A stretch of 64,000 nucleotides of DNA, from positions 124,001-188,000 of the forward strand of contig NSJX01000026.1 of NCBI GenBank assembly GCA_002286715.1. Reading direction: 5' to 3'. The notes beneath the pieces were generated by a model, which was not told the origin of the DNA, did not search any database, and was given only the letters and a program-made list of their open reading frames with translations. Origin of the DNA: Dentipellis sp. KUC8613 (taxonomy: Eukaryota; Basidiomycota; Agaricomycetes; Russulales; Hericiaceae). A program made the position numbers and the translations under genes. Shown in pieces: positions 35,184 through 45,548 of the stretch (within the stretch, counting starts at the first letter, position 1; each line of letters starts with the position of its first letter).

Positions 35184-36999
35184 CTACGCCATCCCCTTCC
35201 TCATATTCTCAAACTTGCTCCCCTCATACTGCAGCCAATTCGGGCTCATATCGAGCCCGCCCATCGCGTCCTTCACCACCCTTACCAAGCTCGGACCCGG
35301 CCTCTCATCCTTCCCATGCCCGCCCTCCATGCCCTCGCGCACCGAGCCCTTATCGCCACTCAGCTCCCAGAACATGCTCCCGCCCAAGCCCTCGCGCGCG
35401 ATCCACTCGCCCTTCCACGCGCCGACCTGCGCGTCGTCGAAGCTGACCATCTCGCGCGAGCTTGGGTCGTACGACCAGCTCGCGAGCGCGCGCGCGTCGT
35501 GCTGCACCTGCGCGCCCGGCAGCGGCAGCGTGCGGTAGTCGTACACGCCCTGCTCCCAGCTGCCCTGCCCGAGGCCCGAGAACGGCGTCCCGGGCCCGTT
35601 TGTGTTGAGGAACGAGCGCCCGTAGAGCGGGATGCCCATGATAACTTTGGAGCGCGCGACGCCTTGCGAGATGTACCAGTGGATGGCCTGCGCGGCGCTG
35701 AGTGGTCCGCCGTGCACGTTTGCTTGGTGGTTCGCGATTTGGTCCCAGGAGCCGGCTAAGCAGGAAGTGTTAGGAGAGGGTCCGTGAGATGAGTATTGCA
35801 GAGACATACAGAAGTCGTAGGCCATCATGTTCCAGAAGTCGAGGTACTGGTCCATCTCGCGCACATGCAGCTTCTGGTAGTTGTCCGCGCCGCAAGGGGC
35901 AGCGATCTGAAAGTGGGACGCTCTATTAGCATTGGGCGCATTGCTCGTAAGAGGCTCATTACCGTCAGTAAGAACCTATAAGGCGCGCTCTTGCGCTGGG
36001 CGTGGCCGTCGAGGGCGTATCGCAGCTCCCTGAGGAGGTCGACGTACCCGCTCGCCTGCGCCTGGTCCTGAGGGTACTCGTAGTCGATATCGAGCCCATC
36101 CAAGCCATTGTCCTCAAGTAGCATCACCGCGCTCGCGACGAACTTGGAGCGCAAGGCAGGGTTCACGACGACGGGGTGGAACGCCTGCGAGTAGCTCCAG
36201 CCGCCGATGGAGAGGATGACCTTGAGGTGGCGGTGCTGCTTCTTGAGATTGTAGATCGCCTTGAAGTTGCCGTAGAGGTTGTCGCCCGCGTCGTTCCACG
36301 AGTCGCCGGCGTAGTGGATGTCCTGGTCGGCCCATTTGTCCGAGAGGAAGACCTCGCCGGTGTCGGGGCGGATGTTCGCGAAGGCGTAGAGGATGTGACT
36401 AGCAGTGTCGTTCAAGATCGAGATTTCAAAGGGTGAGAAGGGACGCACGTGAGATCTTGGACGGGTATCGAGGACGGGGGGTATTTGCGTCCGTAGATGC
36501 CCCTGCGGCACGGTTAGCGACACACGAGGCACAGATCGAGGAGGCGTACCAGTTGACGAAACTGTAATGAAATGATGCATTGATCAATGAGTAACCGATT
36601 TGTCCTTGGCCGAGGAAGGAAGGAAACGCACTATCCGACACTATACTTTCCGCCTGACATGGTGGTATCGTTGCTAGCAGGAGCAGCAGGCGTTTCTGCT
36701 GGAATATCGACCCCCGTGGCGTCGTCGACGGCCGGCTTCTCCGACTGCGGAGCCGAGGGGAGTACTTCCTGTTCCGGCGCTGTCCTAGGCACGGACCATT
36801 GGCCAAACTTGTATGACGCGAAGGCAACGAGACAGAATGCGAGTGCGAGCGACAGGATTTTGCGGGAGAAATACTTGCTCTGGGGTTTCGGGGGAGGAGC
36901 AGGAGTCGAACTTGCGTGCTCGTCTGTCGCGACGGGCTGGTACGAAGGGGACGAAGGCATCGACTGCCTTGGACGTTGCTGTAAAGGCGGCGAGTGCAT
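35184..36999 (-). CDS. GH18 chitinase with an N-terminal membrane anchor
   Basis: Six or so exons from ATG 36999 to TAG 35184-35186, about 500 residues. The first exon encodes a cytoplasmic Pro/Ser-rich stretch, a hydrophobic segment at residues about 48-64 (ILSLALAFCLVAFASYKF) with basic residues on its N-terminal side, and then a Pro/Glu-rich stalk. The GH18 barrel follows: YFVNWGIYGRKYP (strand 1), HILYAFANI, KVILSIGGWSYSQAF, the catalytic motif DGLDIDYEYP (DxxDxDxE, acid/base Glu present), MAYDF, and VIMGIPLYGRSF. The last exon ends with a Trp-containing strand (GGSMFWELSGDK). The enzyme should hydrolyse beta-1,4-GlcNAc linkages of chitin. The anchor implies a type II membrane protein with the catalytic domain outside, fitting cell-wall remodelling. 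Small introns were deduced at about 36564-36632, 36512-36558 and 36392-36450. Confidence 0.88.
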
Positions 37000-37166
37000 G
37001 GCCTCCGGCCCATAACCAGCGTCTGACGTCACCTCACGTAAGCACTCCTTCCCTCGCTGCCTTTAAAAACAAACAACAAGTCGAACGTTGAACACATGGA
37101 AAAGTATGTACACACTCGCTGGCCCTTACAGTCATTAACATTTACAGAATACACTATCCCTTCTAC

Positions 37167-37823
37167 TCAATAGTAGTCCAGCGCGATCCCCATGCCCGCC
37201 AGGGCCACCCAGCCTGACACCTTGCCTTCCGAATAGTGCCCCAGCAGGAAATACGCTACCGAGCCGTCGAAATCCTGGCTCCGATCGATGGTAAACAGGT
37301 GCTTGTTCTTCAGCGTTGCGAGTATCTGCACGAGGCCCTGCAGGTCCGGGTCTGAAGGATCGGCCTTGAACGTTGGCGACAGGCCTGCCGGTCCCAGCTT
37401 CACCGATCGGGGCTTTCCACGGCGTATGAGATCGATCGTACTCAGGAGCAGGACCGCAGCAAGAATTACCTTTGCGTCGCCCTTGAGCCAGCCCGCCAGA
37501 TCGAGGGTGCGGAGCACGTCCTCTTCGTGCCCCGCCCCGAACTCGCCCTCTCCGAGCCACAGCGCGACGTCCCCGAACTCATCGCCTTCGCTGGTGTGGC
37601 CCGCGAGCACGCTCCCGCATGCGTTCGCCGCGGCGGCGTTGTTTGCGGCGAGCGTCAGGGATGTCACGAATGGCTCGGCCTCGGGCGACGCGAGGCTCTT
37701 GAGCACGGGGGCGATGTCGGCTGCGGAGACGCCGACTGGGCTGTACAGACGGTGGAGTGTGTTGGTGACGGCGATGGACACGCTGACGGGGAGCTCAAGG
37801 ATGTTGTCTTTGCCTGCAGCCAT
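37167..37823 (-). CDS. Unknown conserved-looking protein, 218 residues, single exon
   Basis: An uninterrupted frame from ATG 37823 to TGA 37167-37169, with strong third-position GC bias and a TATA box about 90 nt upstream, so it is very likely a real gene. The sequence is a soluble-looking alpha/beta protein with an Ala-rich central helix (LTLAANNAAAANACG), one hydrophobic stretch (VILAAVLLLSTIDLI, too short and mixed for a confident membrane segment) and a Gly/Trp-containing end (SGWVALAGMGIALDYY). I do not recognise the family. It lies 167 bp downstream of the chitinase start, transcribed in the same direction, and divergent from the LETM1 gene. Confidence 0.7.
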   Translation of the reverse strand: MAAGKDNILELPVSVSIAVTNTLHRLYSPVGVSAADIAPVLKSLASPEAEPFVTSLTLAANNAAAANACGSVLAGHTSEGDEFGDVALWLGEGEFGAGHEEDVLRTLDLAGWLKGDAKVILAAVLLLSTIDLIRRGKPRSVKLGPAGLSPTFKADPSDPDLQGLVQILATLKNKHLFTIDRSQDFDGSVAYFLLGHYSEGKVSGWVALAGMGIALDYY

Positions 37824-38317
37824 TCTGGTGGGGGTATGGGTGTAAAGGAGAGTGGGGCGACTTGTGGAGAAAAGGTGTTGAAGAGTTTGAAGCGAATGAC
37901 GCGTGACGTGTATATAAAAGTTCCATGGGCACCCAGAATGCAAAGCAAGGCCCAGAGCGTTCAAGTTGATCAGGCGTGGGGTAGCCTAGTCCTGCAGTAT
38001 GATCACGGGCGTAGCGCTGCAGAAGCGACAGCGGGTCAGTACAGACGAAAAGTCACGCACGTACGAAGGAACGAAAGACATGGCAGCAATTGGCAAATGT
38101 ACGAGGAAGGAGGGACGGGGAGCAAAGGGAGCGTAAGCAGGCCGGCATCCCGACTCGGGAAGAGCCGTGCAACCACGGCCGGCATGCAATTGACCTCTGT
38201 GGTGCCGACGGCTTGCACGACACGCACCGTTCCCGCCATTCAACCACTCCTCCATCCCGCCTCCCTTCTCTCTTCCAACAACACGACGGACACACCACCC
38301 GCACCCTCCTAGCTTGT
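37824..38317. promoter_or_regulatory. Divergent promoter region between the unknown gene and the LETM1 gene
   Basis: Holds a TATA box for the minus-strand gene (37911-37918, TATATAAA-type on the minus strand). No clear TATA is seen for the plus-strand gene, but a CT-rich tract precedes its ATG. Confidence 0.45.
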
Positions 38318-39869
38318 ATGATCCGGTCATTAGGGCGCAATGGCATAGTCGAGCGGTGCGTGTACCCACCCACGCTCATTTTCGTTCCGCTAACTAACAT
38401 GCTCGAAAAACAGGACGCTTGCATCCGGCCGCCAGCCCGCGTCGCTCGTCTCCAGACGTCTGCGTAGGGACATCCATGCATTCGCACTCGCCCCGAGCAG
38501 CGGCGGCGTGTGCTGCAGCCAGCTGCACCCGCACTACGCACGCCTGCTCTCCACCGCGCCCGCCCCGCCGCCCCCCACGCCCGGAAAAACCGCCGCCGCC
38601 GAGCCGCCCACGCCCCTCGCCGCCGCGCGCAAGCCGAAAGTCGAGCTGCGCCCCGCCCCGGTGAAGCCGCCACCGCCCAAGGCCAACGCGCCGCCCGCGG
38701 ACCCGGCAGCCGTCGCCTCTGCCTCCGCCTCTGCTTCTGCGGCGGAGAAGTCGACCGCCGCGTCCCCCTCGGGCTCCGCGTCGGAAACGTCATCTGACGC
38801 GCTCCCGCCTCTGTCCTTGATTGAGATCACGAGGCGGGATCTGCGCGATGCGCAGCTGCGCGGGATTTTGGCGCCCCCTCCTGCGTCGGCGGGGCGGGTA
38901 GGCAAGTTGTACCACCAGGCGAAGGAGATGTTTGTGCGTCTCTTTGTTTTTGTACCGGTGTCTGCGTGAAATTGACAATAGCGGACGAGTAGAAATTCTA
39001 CTGGAGAGGCTTGAAGCTGTTCAACACGCATAGACTGCAGGTGCGGGAGATCAAGGAGCGGGTGAAGAATGGTGGTCGGGCCATGGACCGCTGGGAGACG
39101 CGATTCGTGCGGACGTACAACCAGGACGCGATGAAGTACGTCGTCACTTGACTTTTTCGACGGCCCAAAGCTGATCTCGTGCGGCAGAATGATCCCCTTT
39201 GTGCTCATCGTCCTCATCGTCGAGGAGATCATCCCGCTCATCGCGATCTACGCGCCGTTCATGCTCCCGTCGACGTGCATCATGCCCAGCCAGTGGGAGC
39301 GCATCGACGGCAAGCGGCGCGAAAAGCAGCTCGTGTTCGCCGAGACGCTGCGGGACGAGTTTGCGACGCTGCGCAAGGCGGGCGAGAAGGACATCCCTCT
39401 TCATGCGGTTCCTAATGGCTATCCTCTTATTGCGCTCGCTGGGTGCGTATTTTTCTTGCTTGCGATGCTCCGCACGAGATGTACGATATTGACGTCTGCG
39501 CGTGCTGCAGCTCGTTGACGCTGTCCACGTTTGGCCCGCCCGGCCTGCGCAGGCGACGGATACAGCGCCACCTGTCTTCTATCGCGGCCGACGACATTCT
39601 TCTCCGACAGGAGAACATGGGCAACCGTCTGACGCATCCCGAGCTGCTCGAGGCGCTTGAGGAGCGCGGCATGTACGTTCCTTGCCACTATTATACCTCT
39701 GCGTATCAGATCCTCATCTCTTGCATTCAGCCCCGGAGCGAACCTCGACAGCGAGAAGCTCAAGGCGCGTCTGCGCTGGTGGCTCACGAACGCGGACAAG
39801 GCGGACGCAGGCGACGCCGTCGGCCGCCGCATCGCGCTCGTCGCGCGCAATGCGCTCGGGCAGCTCTAG
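38318..39869 (+). CDS. Mitochondrial LETM1-domain protein (Mdm38/LETM1-like)
   Basis: The start is ATG 38318. A 38-nt first exon (38318-38355) is joined to exon 2 at 38414 over an intron with a CTAAC branch site. The resulting N-terminus is Arg-rich and free of acidic residues up to the first VE (MIRSLGRNGI; SLVSRRLRRDI), a good mitochondrial presequence. A long Ala/Pro-rich linker follows. The LETM1 core comes next: KEMF-KFYWRGLKLFNTHRLQ, then a membrane segment (MIPFVLIVLIVEEIIPLIA) and YAPFMLPSTCIMP, which is the hallmark PF...LLP...MLPST pattern. The ribosome-binding-like C-terminal part (RLTHPELLEALEERGM; SEKLKARLRWWLTN) ends at TAG 39867-39869. About 415 residues. Family members sit in the inner membrane and act in K+/H+ exchange and coupling of mitoribosomes to the membrane. 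It is shorter than human LETM1 and has no EF hand. Confidence 0.8.
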
Positions 39870-40252
39870 TTCCCGTCGAGTTCTGGGTGCCCGCCGCCGC
39901 ACGCTCGTTTGGATGCATCACGCTCACGCTTGCATATAGAGGCCGGTTCTATTTAGTGTACATCTCGCTCACTCTCTCTCATTCTCCCTATAGCTACCAC
40001 GCTGCACACCCCACGTCGCTCATCTCATTCCGTTGCGTACTTAAGCTTAATAAGAATATATGTGGTTAATCGGGCGCTAGCGCGGTGTCGATAAGGTCTT
40101 TCTGATTCAGATATATCGATGTCATTGTATGTATATTTCTCGGGTTATGGTACAGTACAGGTGCGAGATGCTACAGGGCTATTGGTACGTTGGTACTTTG
40201 CGTGCGGAGTGTGCCGTTACTAGTTTAGTGAGAGTAGCAGTAGAGTACATCG
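39870..40252. other. Intergenic spacer between convergent genes
   Basis: Spacer of 0.38 kb between the ends of the LETM1 gene (plus) and the Arf/Sar-like gene (minus). It is AT-rich around 40050-40150 and probably holds both polyadenylation regions. No gene is seen. Confidence 0.4.
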
Positions 40253-41174
40253 TTAGAGGCGCTCGACGAGCCACTTGAGACCTGCACAGGCAGAACACAG
40301 AACGGGTGCATAGTCAGAATGGAAACGAACCCAAGCGCGGAAGTGCTGACCTTCAGGATAGCCCTCGAACGTCTCCGGCCCCAATGTATACGTGAAAAAC
40401 GCGACCTTGTCCGCGCGCTGCCGTCCCATTCCATCCCGCCAATTAGCAGCCGCCTCCTCTCTCACGCATAGGGCAAACAAAGACAAACGCACCTCAGAAA
40501 GCGCATTCTGCAGCCCGAGCGCGTCCTTCATGTCGGATGTCGCGAGCACGAGGATCGACTTCGCGGCGAACTCGGGGTCGGTGAGCAGGGTGTTGAGCTC
40601 GGATTTGGCCTGCGCGAGGTCGGGCGAGGTGCGCGTGTTGAGGACGTAGACGAGGCCGTCTTGCGAGGCGAGGTTGCCGGTGAATGAGCGGCGCACTGGG
40701 TGGATGGAGTCGATGTGAGTATCGACGAGAGGATGCATGGGAGGGAAGAGTGGGACGGGGCTTACTGGCTTCGTTCGCGCTGGGGATGGCGGCGGTGATG
40801 CTCACTTTGTCCGCGGTGAGCTTCTCGTAGGCTGGCAGTCATATTACGCAGCGCGGTGCAGAATAACATGAGAATAGGTCTGTGTATGGGATGTAGACCC
40901 GGACGTACTGGGATAGATCGAGGGCTGCGTGGTGGGCTGGTACTCGCCGGTTTTGAGCGCGTGGACAAGCGTCTACACATACAACACGTCCCATAATCAA
41001 CTCTGGGCTTGGGAGGTGCATGGTACGGGTGGACGTACGGTGATCTCAGAGACATCGGGACCCCAGAAGCCGATGGTCGCGATCTTACTGTTGAGGCCTG
41101 GAGGAGGTGAGCCGACTGCATTGGGTGCTAGTCTCGCGCGGCTTACCTAGCGATGAGAGGATGCTGCTGAACAT
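40253..41174 (-). CDS. Arf/Sar1-like protein lacking GTP-binding motifs (pseudo-GTPase)
   Basis: Small multi-exon gene from ATG 41174 to TAA 40253-40255, with a 28-nt first exon and exon 2 at 41039-41097. The N-terminal helix and strand resemble Arf/Sar1 (MFSSILSSLGLNSKIATIGF; then TTLVHALKTGEY and QPSIYPSYEKL, the latter like QPT-HPTSEEL of Sar1). At the P-loop position the sequence is G-P-D-V-S-E-I-T instead of GxxxxGKT. At the switch II DxGG position it reads AAIPSANEAM. The NKxD equivalent reads ATSDMKDALG. Later strands are typical (DGLVYVLNTR; SILVLATSD) and the C-terminal helix is GLKWLVERL. About 180-200 residues. It probably cannot hydrolyse or bind GTP in the usual way and may work as a scaffold. 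A TATA box lies about 97 nt upstream. Confidence 0.7.
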
Positions 41175-42489
41175 GATGATGGTGGAGATGTGACTTTGGT
41201 GATGTTAGAGAGTATTCCGAGATGTTCGAATTGTCGATGGCTCGTCGTCGTGTCAGATATTCAGTGTCCTTATATACTGCGCGCTGGGCTAGAGTCGGTG
41301 GTACAACGTGTCCAATCTTCGGAGCTGTACAGTAGCGACCGGACGTACCGTGTCCTACACTGCTTCAGCGGTGCTTAGTGCCGTATGTCCTGATGGCCAC
41401 GTGTCATGGCGATCAGGTCGACGATGGTGATCACCGAGACGGTGATGTCGAAATGATGCGAAGATGCGCGGGCGCGCGCGTCGACCAGCCTGTCGGGTTG
41501 ACGCCCATGTAGAGTACGTGGCGATCAGGTCGCTCTGTCGACTCCGGATCTTCATGAAAGCCTTCTTGCAAGATGCGATAACCTAGGTGAGCACCCTACT
41601 GCAGCTGTAGAACAATTCATTATTATTCAACGCCAGCGTCACACAACGTGTTTCGACATATAACGACATCTTCAAATACCCATCAATACTCGGCTTGTCC
41701 GAGCTGCGTCATTGCGTACGTTGTTGAGAGATTACGCCGGTCGATGTTGACATTGTCATCACTGTCGGGCGCGATGCTCTGCACCTGCACCGGCCCAGGT
41801 GAGCGATGTCTAATTGCGCGTGACCATCATTCACGTCGTCATTTTTCCACACATCGCCACGGATCCTTTCTCTCGCAGCTACCGCTTTCACTGTGCAACG
41901 GTGCGGGGTGCATTGGGTTTCGTCACCCTATCGCATTCCGAGCCATCCAAATACAACTCCGGCGTTCTTGCACACTTACGGTCTGTTTGTTCTTCCTGCT
42001 GGGATCAATGCATTGGTCTCTTTCCGTGCAGAAGCACAAGCACTTTCGCTGCCTCTGAATTTGCCTTCTAATGGCATCGGTGTGGGGCACGCTGGCCGGT
42101 CGTATTCCGAGGTAGCAATTTCGGCGACTCGGACTGCGCACATCTACACATGCCGGCACGTTTGTGTTGATCCTGTTTTAGTCCTCCGATCTGTTTCCGA
42201 GTTCGAAGGTAAGTTCCTGCCGCTTCCTTTCACGCTGTCACTTGTGGAGACCCAATAGTCTATGACGAGGAGGCGAGAGGAAAGTATAAAATGACTCTTG
42301 AACTCTGCGGAAGACTACGATCGTTTGGATTCTTTCGAACGGTGCGCACAAGGATCGGTTCGATTGTCTGCTTGAGCTAATATCCCTTTATAGTTTCTTG
42401 CCAGTCCCTTCTCGCGTCCTTGACTCCCATAGTACGTATGCTGTTCAATCCATAGTCGATCATACTGATCCGCCGTGGCCGTACCAGCC
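41175..42489. promoter_or_regulatory. Divergent intergenic region of 1.3 kb
   Basis: Between the minus-strand Arf/Sar-like gene and the plus-strand amino oxidase gene. It contains a TATA box for each (41270-41276 on the minus strand, 42285-42290 on the plus strand). A frame open at 41648-42058 has no recognisable content and was not called. Confidence 0.45.
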
Positions 42490-44247
42490 ATGTCTACTGC
42501 TCGTTCGAGCGCACGGCAAACATCTGTATCTGCTAGGATAGGCGACCAAGATGTCCTCGACATCGGCATTGTAGGCGGCGGAGTCGCAGGCCTATACGCT
42601 GCGCTCCTCTGCCAGCGGGAGGGCCACAACGTAACGGTCTACGAGGCGAGTGGACGCGTCGGCGGCCGTATCTATACGCATCGTTTCACTGCTCAGCCCG
42701 ACCAGTACTTCGAGGCCGGCGCCATGCGGATTCCTCCTTGTGATTTTCAGGACATCCTGTGGGACCTCATCGGTGCCCTGAACGATGCGCTCAAAGGCGA
42801 TGAGGAGTTCACGCCGATCGTCGACATCATCTACCACCTCAACTCGCCCGGCAATAAGCTGCTGATCAACAACGTTGTCGGCGACGGTAGCGATCCAGAC
42901 TCGATCACGCCTGCGAGCATCGGCTGGACCGTCCCGGACAAGTTCAAAGGCCAGACTGCGAAAGCGCTGCTCGACGCGTCTTTGCAGATATTCGCGGACA
43001 AGCCTTTCGATGAAATCGTCGAGAAGTACGACCAATTCTCCTTCCGCCATTTCCTCAGTCTATTTGGGCGGAATGAGGAGGACGAGGAGGAGGGCTGGCC
43101 AGATGAGGTGATCGATTTCGTGGAGACAGTGTGCTCGCAGACGAACCAGTTCGCGCTGAGCTGCACGGAGGTTTACATGCAGTACTTGGACTTCCTTCAG
43201 AAGCCGGACGATCCCCAGAAGCCGTGGAAGACCATCGACGAGGGCATGGATCGCATCCCGGAAGCGATGGCGCACATCCTTGGGCTTCAGAATATTATAT
43301 TCGGCGCCCGGGTCCACAAGATCGAGTACGCCAAGAATGACAAGGTGGTGCTCACTGCTGAGGGTTACAATGGCGAAGATGTGCAGGAGTATCACCGCGT
43401 CATCCTCGCCATTCCACCGGCAGCGCTCAAGATGATCGCCAACCGCCCGTCCTGGTCGCACCAGAAGGAGATGGCTATCCGCTCGATGCACTTCGAGTCG
43501 CTCTACAAGATGGGGCTGCGCTTCAAAACTCGCTTCTGGGAGACGACGGAGCCGTCGACGGAAGGGGGTCAGTCCACGACGGATTTGCCCATCCGCTGGG
43601 TCGTCTACCCTTCCAACGGGATCGGCAAGTCTGGCCCCGGTGTTCTCCTCATCTACGCGTGGATGACCGACTCAACGACTTGGCTTCCATTTACCGCTAT
43701 CGAGCGTCGCTCGCTCGCGCTCCATTGCCTCGACCGCCTCTACAAACCGGCCGGCGTCGACGTCTACAAGGAGCTTATGGAGACGTTCGACGTTGCATGG
43801 TCGTCGGAGACCGCGACGGGCGATGCGATGTTCCTCCCTGGCCAGTTCAAGTCGCGCTTCGAGCCGGCGCGCGAGCCCGAAGACGGCAAAGTCTTTTTTG
43901 CAGGCGAGCACCTCAGCAAGCACCACACTTGGATCGCGGGCGCGCTCGACTCCGCGCATTACACCGTGTCCCAGATCCTCGGCCAGCATGTGCCGCGCAT
44001 CGGCGAGAACGACGTCAGAGGACACAGAGGCCTCCCATCCAAGTCCGAGCGCGACCACATGCATAATACCTTTGAGCCCCCGCTGTCGTTCTATCCTCGA
44101 GACCCGCTCTTTCCGCGGCGCCCGTCGTCAGGGCATCGCGGTACCGTCGAGCCGATGCCCCGCGCGCAGACTTTAGGTGGACAGATTGGCCCTCATTTTG
44201 TGGGACCGAGAGTGACGAGGCTGACGGCCGCAGGGGCAGAGATGTGA
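42490..44247 (+). CDS. L-amino-acid oxidase-type FAD amine oxidase, intronless
   Basis: A single exon of 585 codons from ATG 42490 to TGA 44245-44247. The N-terminal Rossmann motif is GIVGGGVAGLYAALL at about residues 26-40, followed by the acidic ribose-binding residue in VTVYEAS and the GRVGGRIYTH motif typical of the amino oxidase family. The substrate-proximal segment EAGAMRIPP carries the Arg expected in L-amino-acid oxidases (GAMR-P). The C-terminal FAD motif reads VFFAGEHLSKHHTWIAGAL. The protein should oxidise L-amino acids to keto acids with release of ammonia and hydrogen peroxide. No signal peptide is visible, so it may be cytosolic. A Pro/Arg-rich tail of about 75 residues follows the catalytic domain. 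The absence of introns is unusual here. Confidence 0.86.
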   Translation: MSTARSSARQTSVSARIGDQDVLDIGIVGGGVAGLYAALLCQREGHNVTVYEASGRVGGRIYTHRFTAQPDQYFEAGAMRIPPCDFQDILWDLIGALNDALKGDEEFTPIVDIIYHLNSPGNKLLINNVVGDGSDPDSITPASIGWTVPDKFKGQTAKALLDASLQIFADKPFDEIVEKYDQFSFRHFLSLFGRNEEDEEEGWPDEVIDFVETVCSQTNQFALSCTEVYMQYLDFLQKPDDPQKPWKTIDEGMDRIPEAMAHILGLQNIIFGARVHKIEYAKNDKVVLTAEGYNGEDVQEYHRVILAIPPAALKMIANRPSWSHQKEMAIRSMHFESLYKMGLRFKTRFWETTEPSTEGGQSTTDLPIRWVVYPSNGIGKSGPGVLLIYAWMTDSTTWLPFTAIERRSLALHCLDRLYKPAGVDVYKELMETFDVAWSSETATGDAMFLPGQFKSRFEPAREPEDGKVFFAGEHLSKHHTWIAGALDSAHYTVSQILGQHVPRIGENDVRGHRGLPSKSERDHMHNTFEPPLSFYPRDPLFPRRPSSGHRGTVEPMPRAQTLGGQIGPHFVGPRVTRLTAAGAEM

Positions 44248-45548
44248 GTGCGGTGCTGAAGACATATGACTTCGAAATCGGAATATGTAGTATGTAGAAG
44301 AGCGCGTCATCTCGTTTCTTCACATGTATGGGTAGCTTCGCCAAAATGGCAATGGTATTTGTTCTAAATGGGCCTTCGTTGTAGTACGCATCGAGATGTA
44401 TAACGGGTGAGGAACGTCGTTTCGATATTCGCGTCTTCAGAGGCCGTGTCCCAAGAAGTCACCATGTATCAAGTAGTAAGTAAGTACCGGCCCGGTGCAG
44501 AGTTAGGATGCCTCCACATGTATATATAATTCTCGGACCGTCCGCGACGGTTTTCCGATATCTCCCGAAGGCCTTTACCCACGTGCACGTGAGTAAGACG
44601 CATCGGGGAAGAGCGGAAGACGCGCAAAGGAATGGGCGCCTGCGGGCTCCGCGTCGGACGAGCTCGGGCGCTTGTAGCTATGCGGCCTTCCTCCACAACC
44701 AATTGGCTGGTGATGATGCCTGTGTCTACACGTCTATTGGATCCGAGTCGGCCACGAAGAATGTGCAATTACATGTCGTGGAAATGCAGGAGTTTTCAAG
44801 AGTATCTCTCACTTTGACACCATGCTTCATCTGTGTTACTGAGGTTCGAAGCTCTAGATTTCCGAGGAGTATCAGTATCTATTTCCCATAGAACTCCAGT
44901 CAGAGCTTTCTTCAAGTTCACAAACATATAGGTAAATGAATTGTCAACGAGGATATGTGCCGTAACATGCGAATTTACCGCGGTACGAAGAATTAGTGAG
45001 TAAAGGTTCTGATAATTGTTTACAGACACCCTGCAATGTAAATTGTATATGGGTCGGCGTCGCGGAGAGCATCGGCTCCTTTCTCTTTTCCCGCAATGCC
45101 AAGGACAGGTAAGTAAGTATCAATGATGGCGCTGCCAGTGGGAGCTTGCATCTGCTGTGAGCACGGGCTGCTGTCAGTCCACACTTGGCGTCCATCCGAT
45201 CTTGCCCATGTAGAGCCTGAGAACGTGCCTTTGCCATCGGAAGATGTCGCGCCACATGACTGGCCTCCTCGGGAGTCCCGGGACACGATCCTGCACACAA
45301 GCCTGTGACTGCCATCACTACGCGCGGCCATGGCTGCGGAGGCAAGCTCGTTCGCAAGACAGGGTGCCCGTGTGATGGGCGGTTCAGGTATGGGTCGTGG
45401 CACACCCGTTTTATTCCTGAATGCTTGTGCCGTGTGGTCTGTCAGCGATCGCTTGCACGATATAAAGAGGTGTTGGGTTTCGCTGTTCGTCACTCATCCT
45501 CCCCTCTAAAGCACTCGTCGTCACCAATTTCCTGCCCCTTGAACTACA
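44248..45548. other. Intergenic stretch of 1.3 kb
   Basis: Spacer between the amino oxidase and formate dehydrogenase genes. The last 100 bp hold the formate dehydrogenase promoter (TATA box at 45461). Open frames inside, such as 44944-45493 on the minus strand, have no recognisable domain. Confidence 0.4.
45461..45466 (+). promoter_or_regulatory. TATA box of the formate dehydrogenase gene
   Basis: TATAAA lies 88 nt upstream of the ATG at 45549, followed by a CT-rich stretch. This spacing is usual for a strongly expressed fungal gene. Confidence 0.6.

Noticed and set aside
41648..42058. Plus-strand frame of 136 codons upstream of the amino oxidase
   Set aside because: Cys/His/Ser-rich with no pattern, and located in the probable promoter region.
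42475..42489. Upstream in-frame GTG as a possible start of the amino oxidase
   Set aside because: GTG is not a normal start in fungal nuclear genes and the ATG at 42490 lies just downstream.
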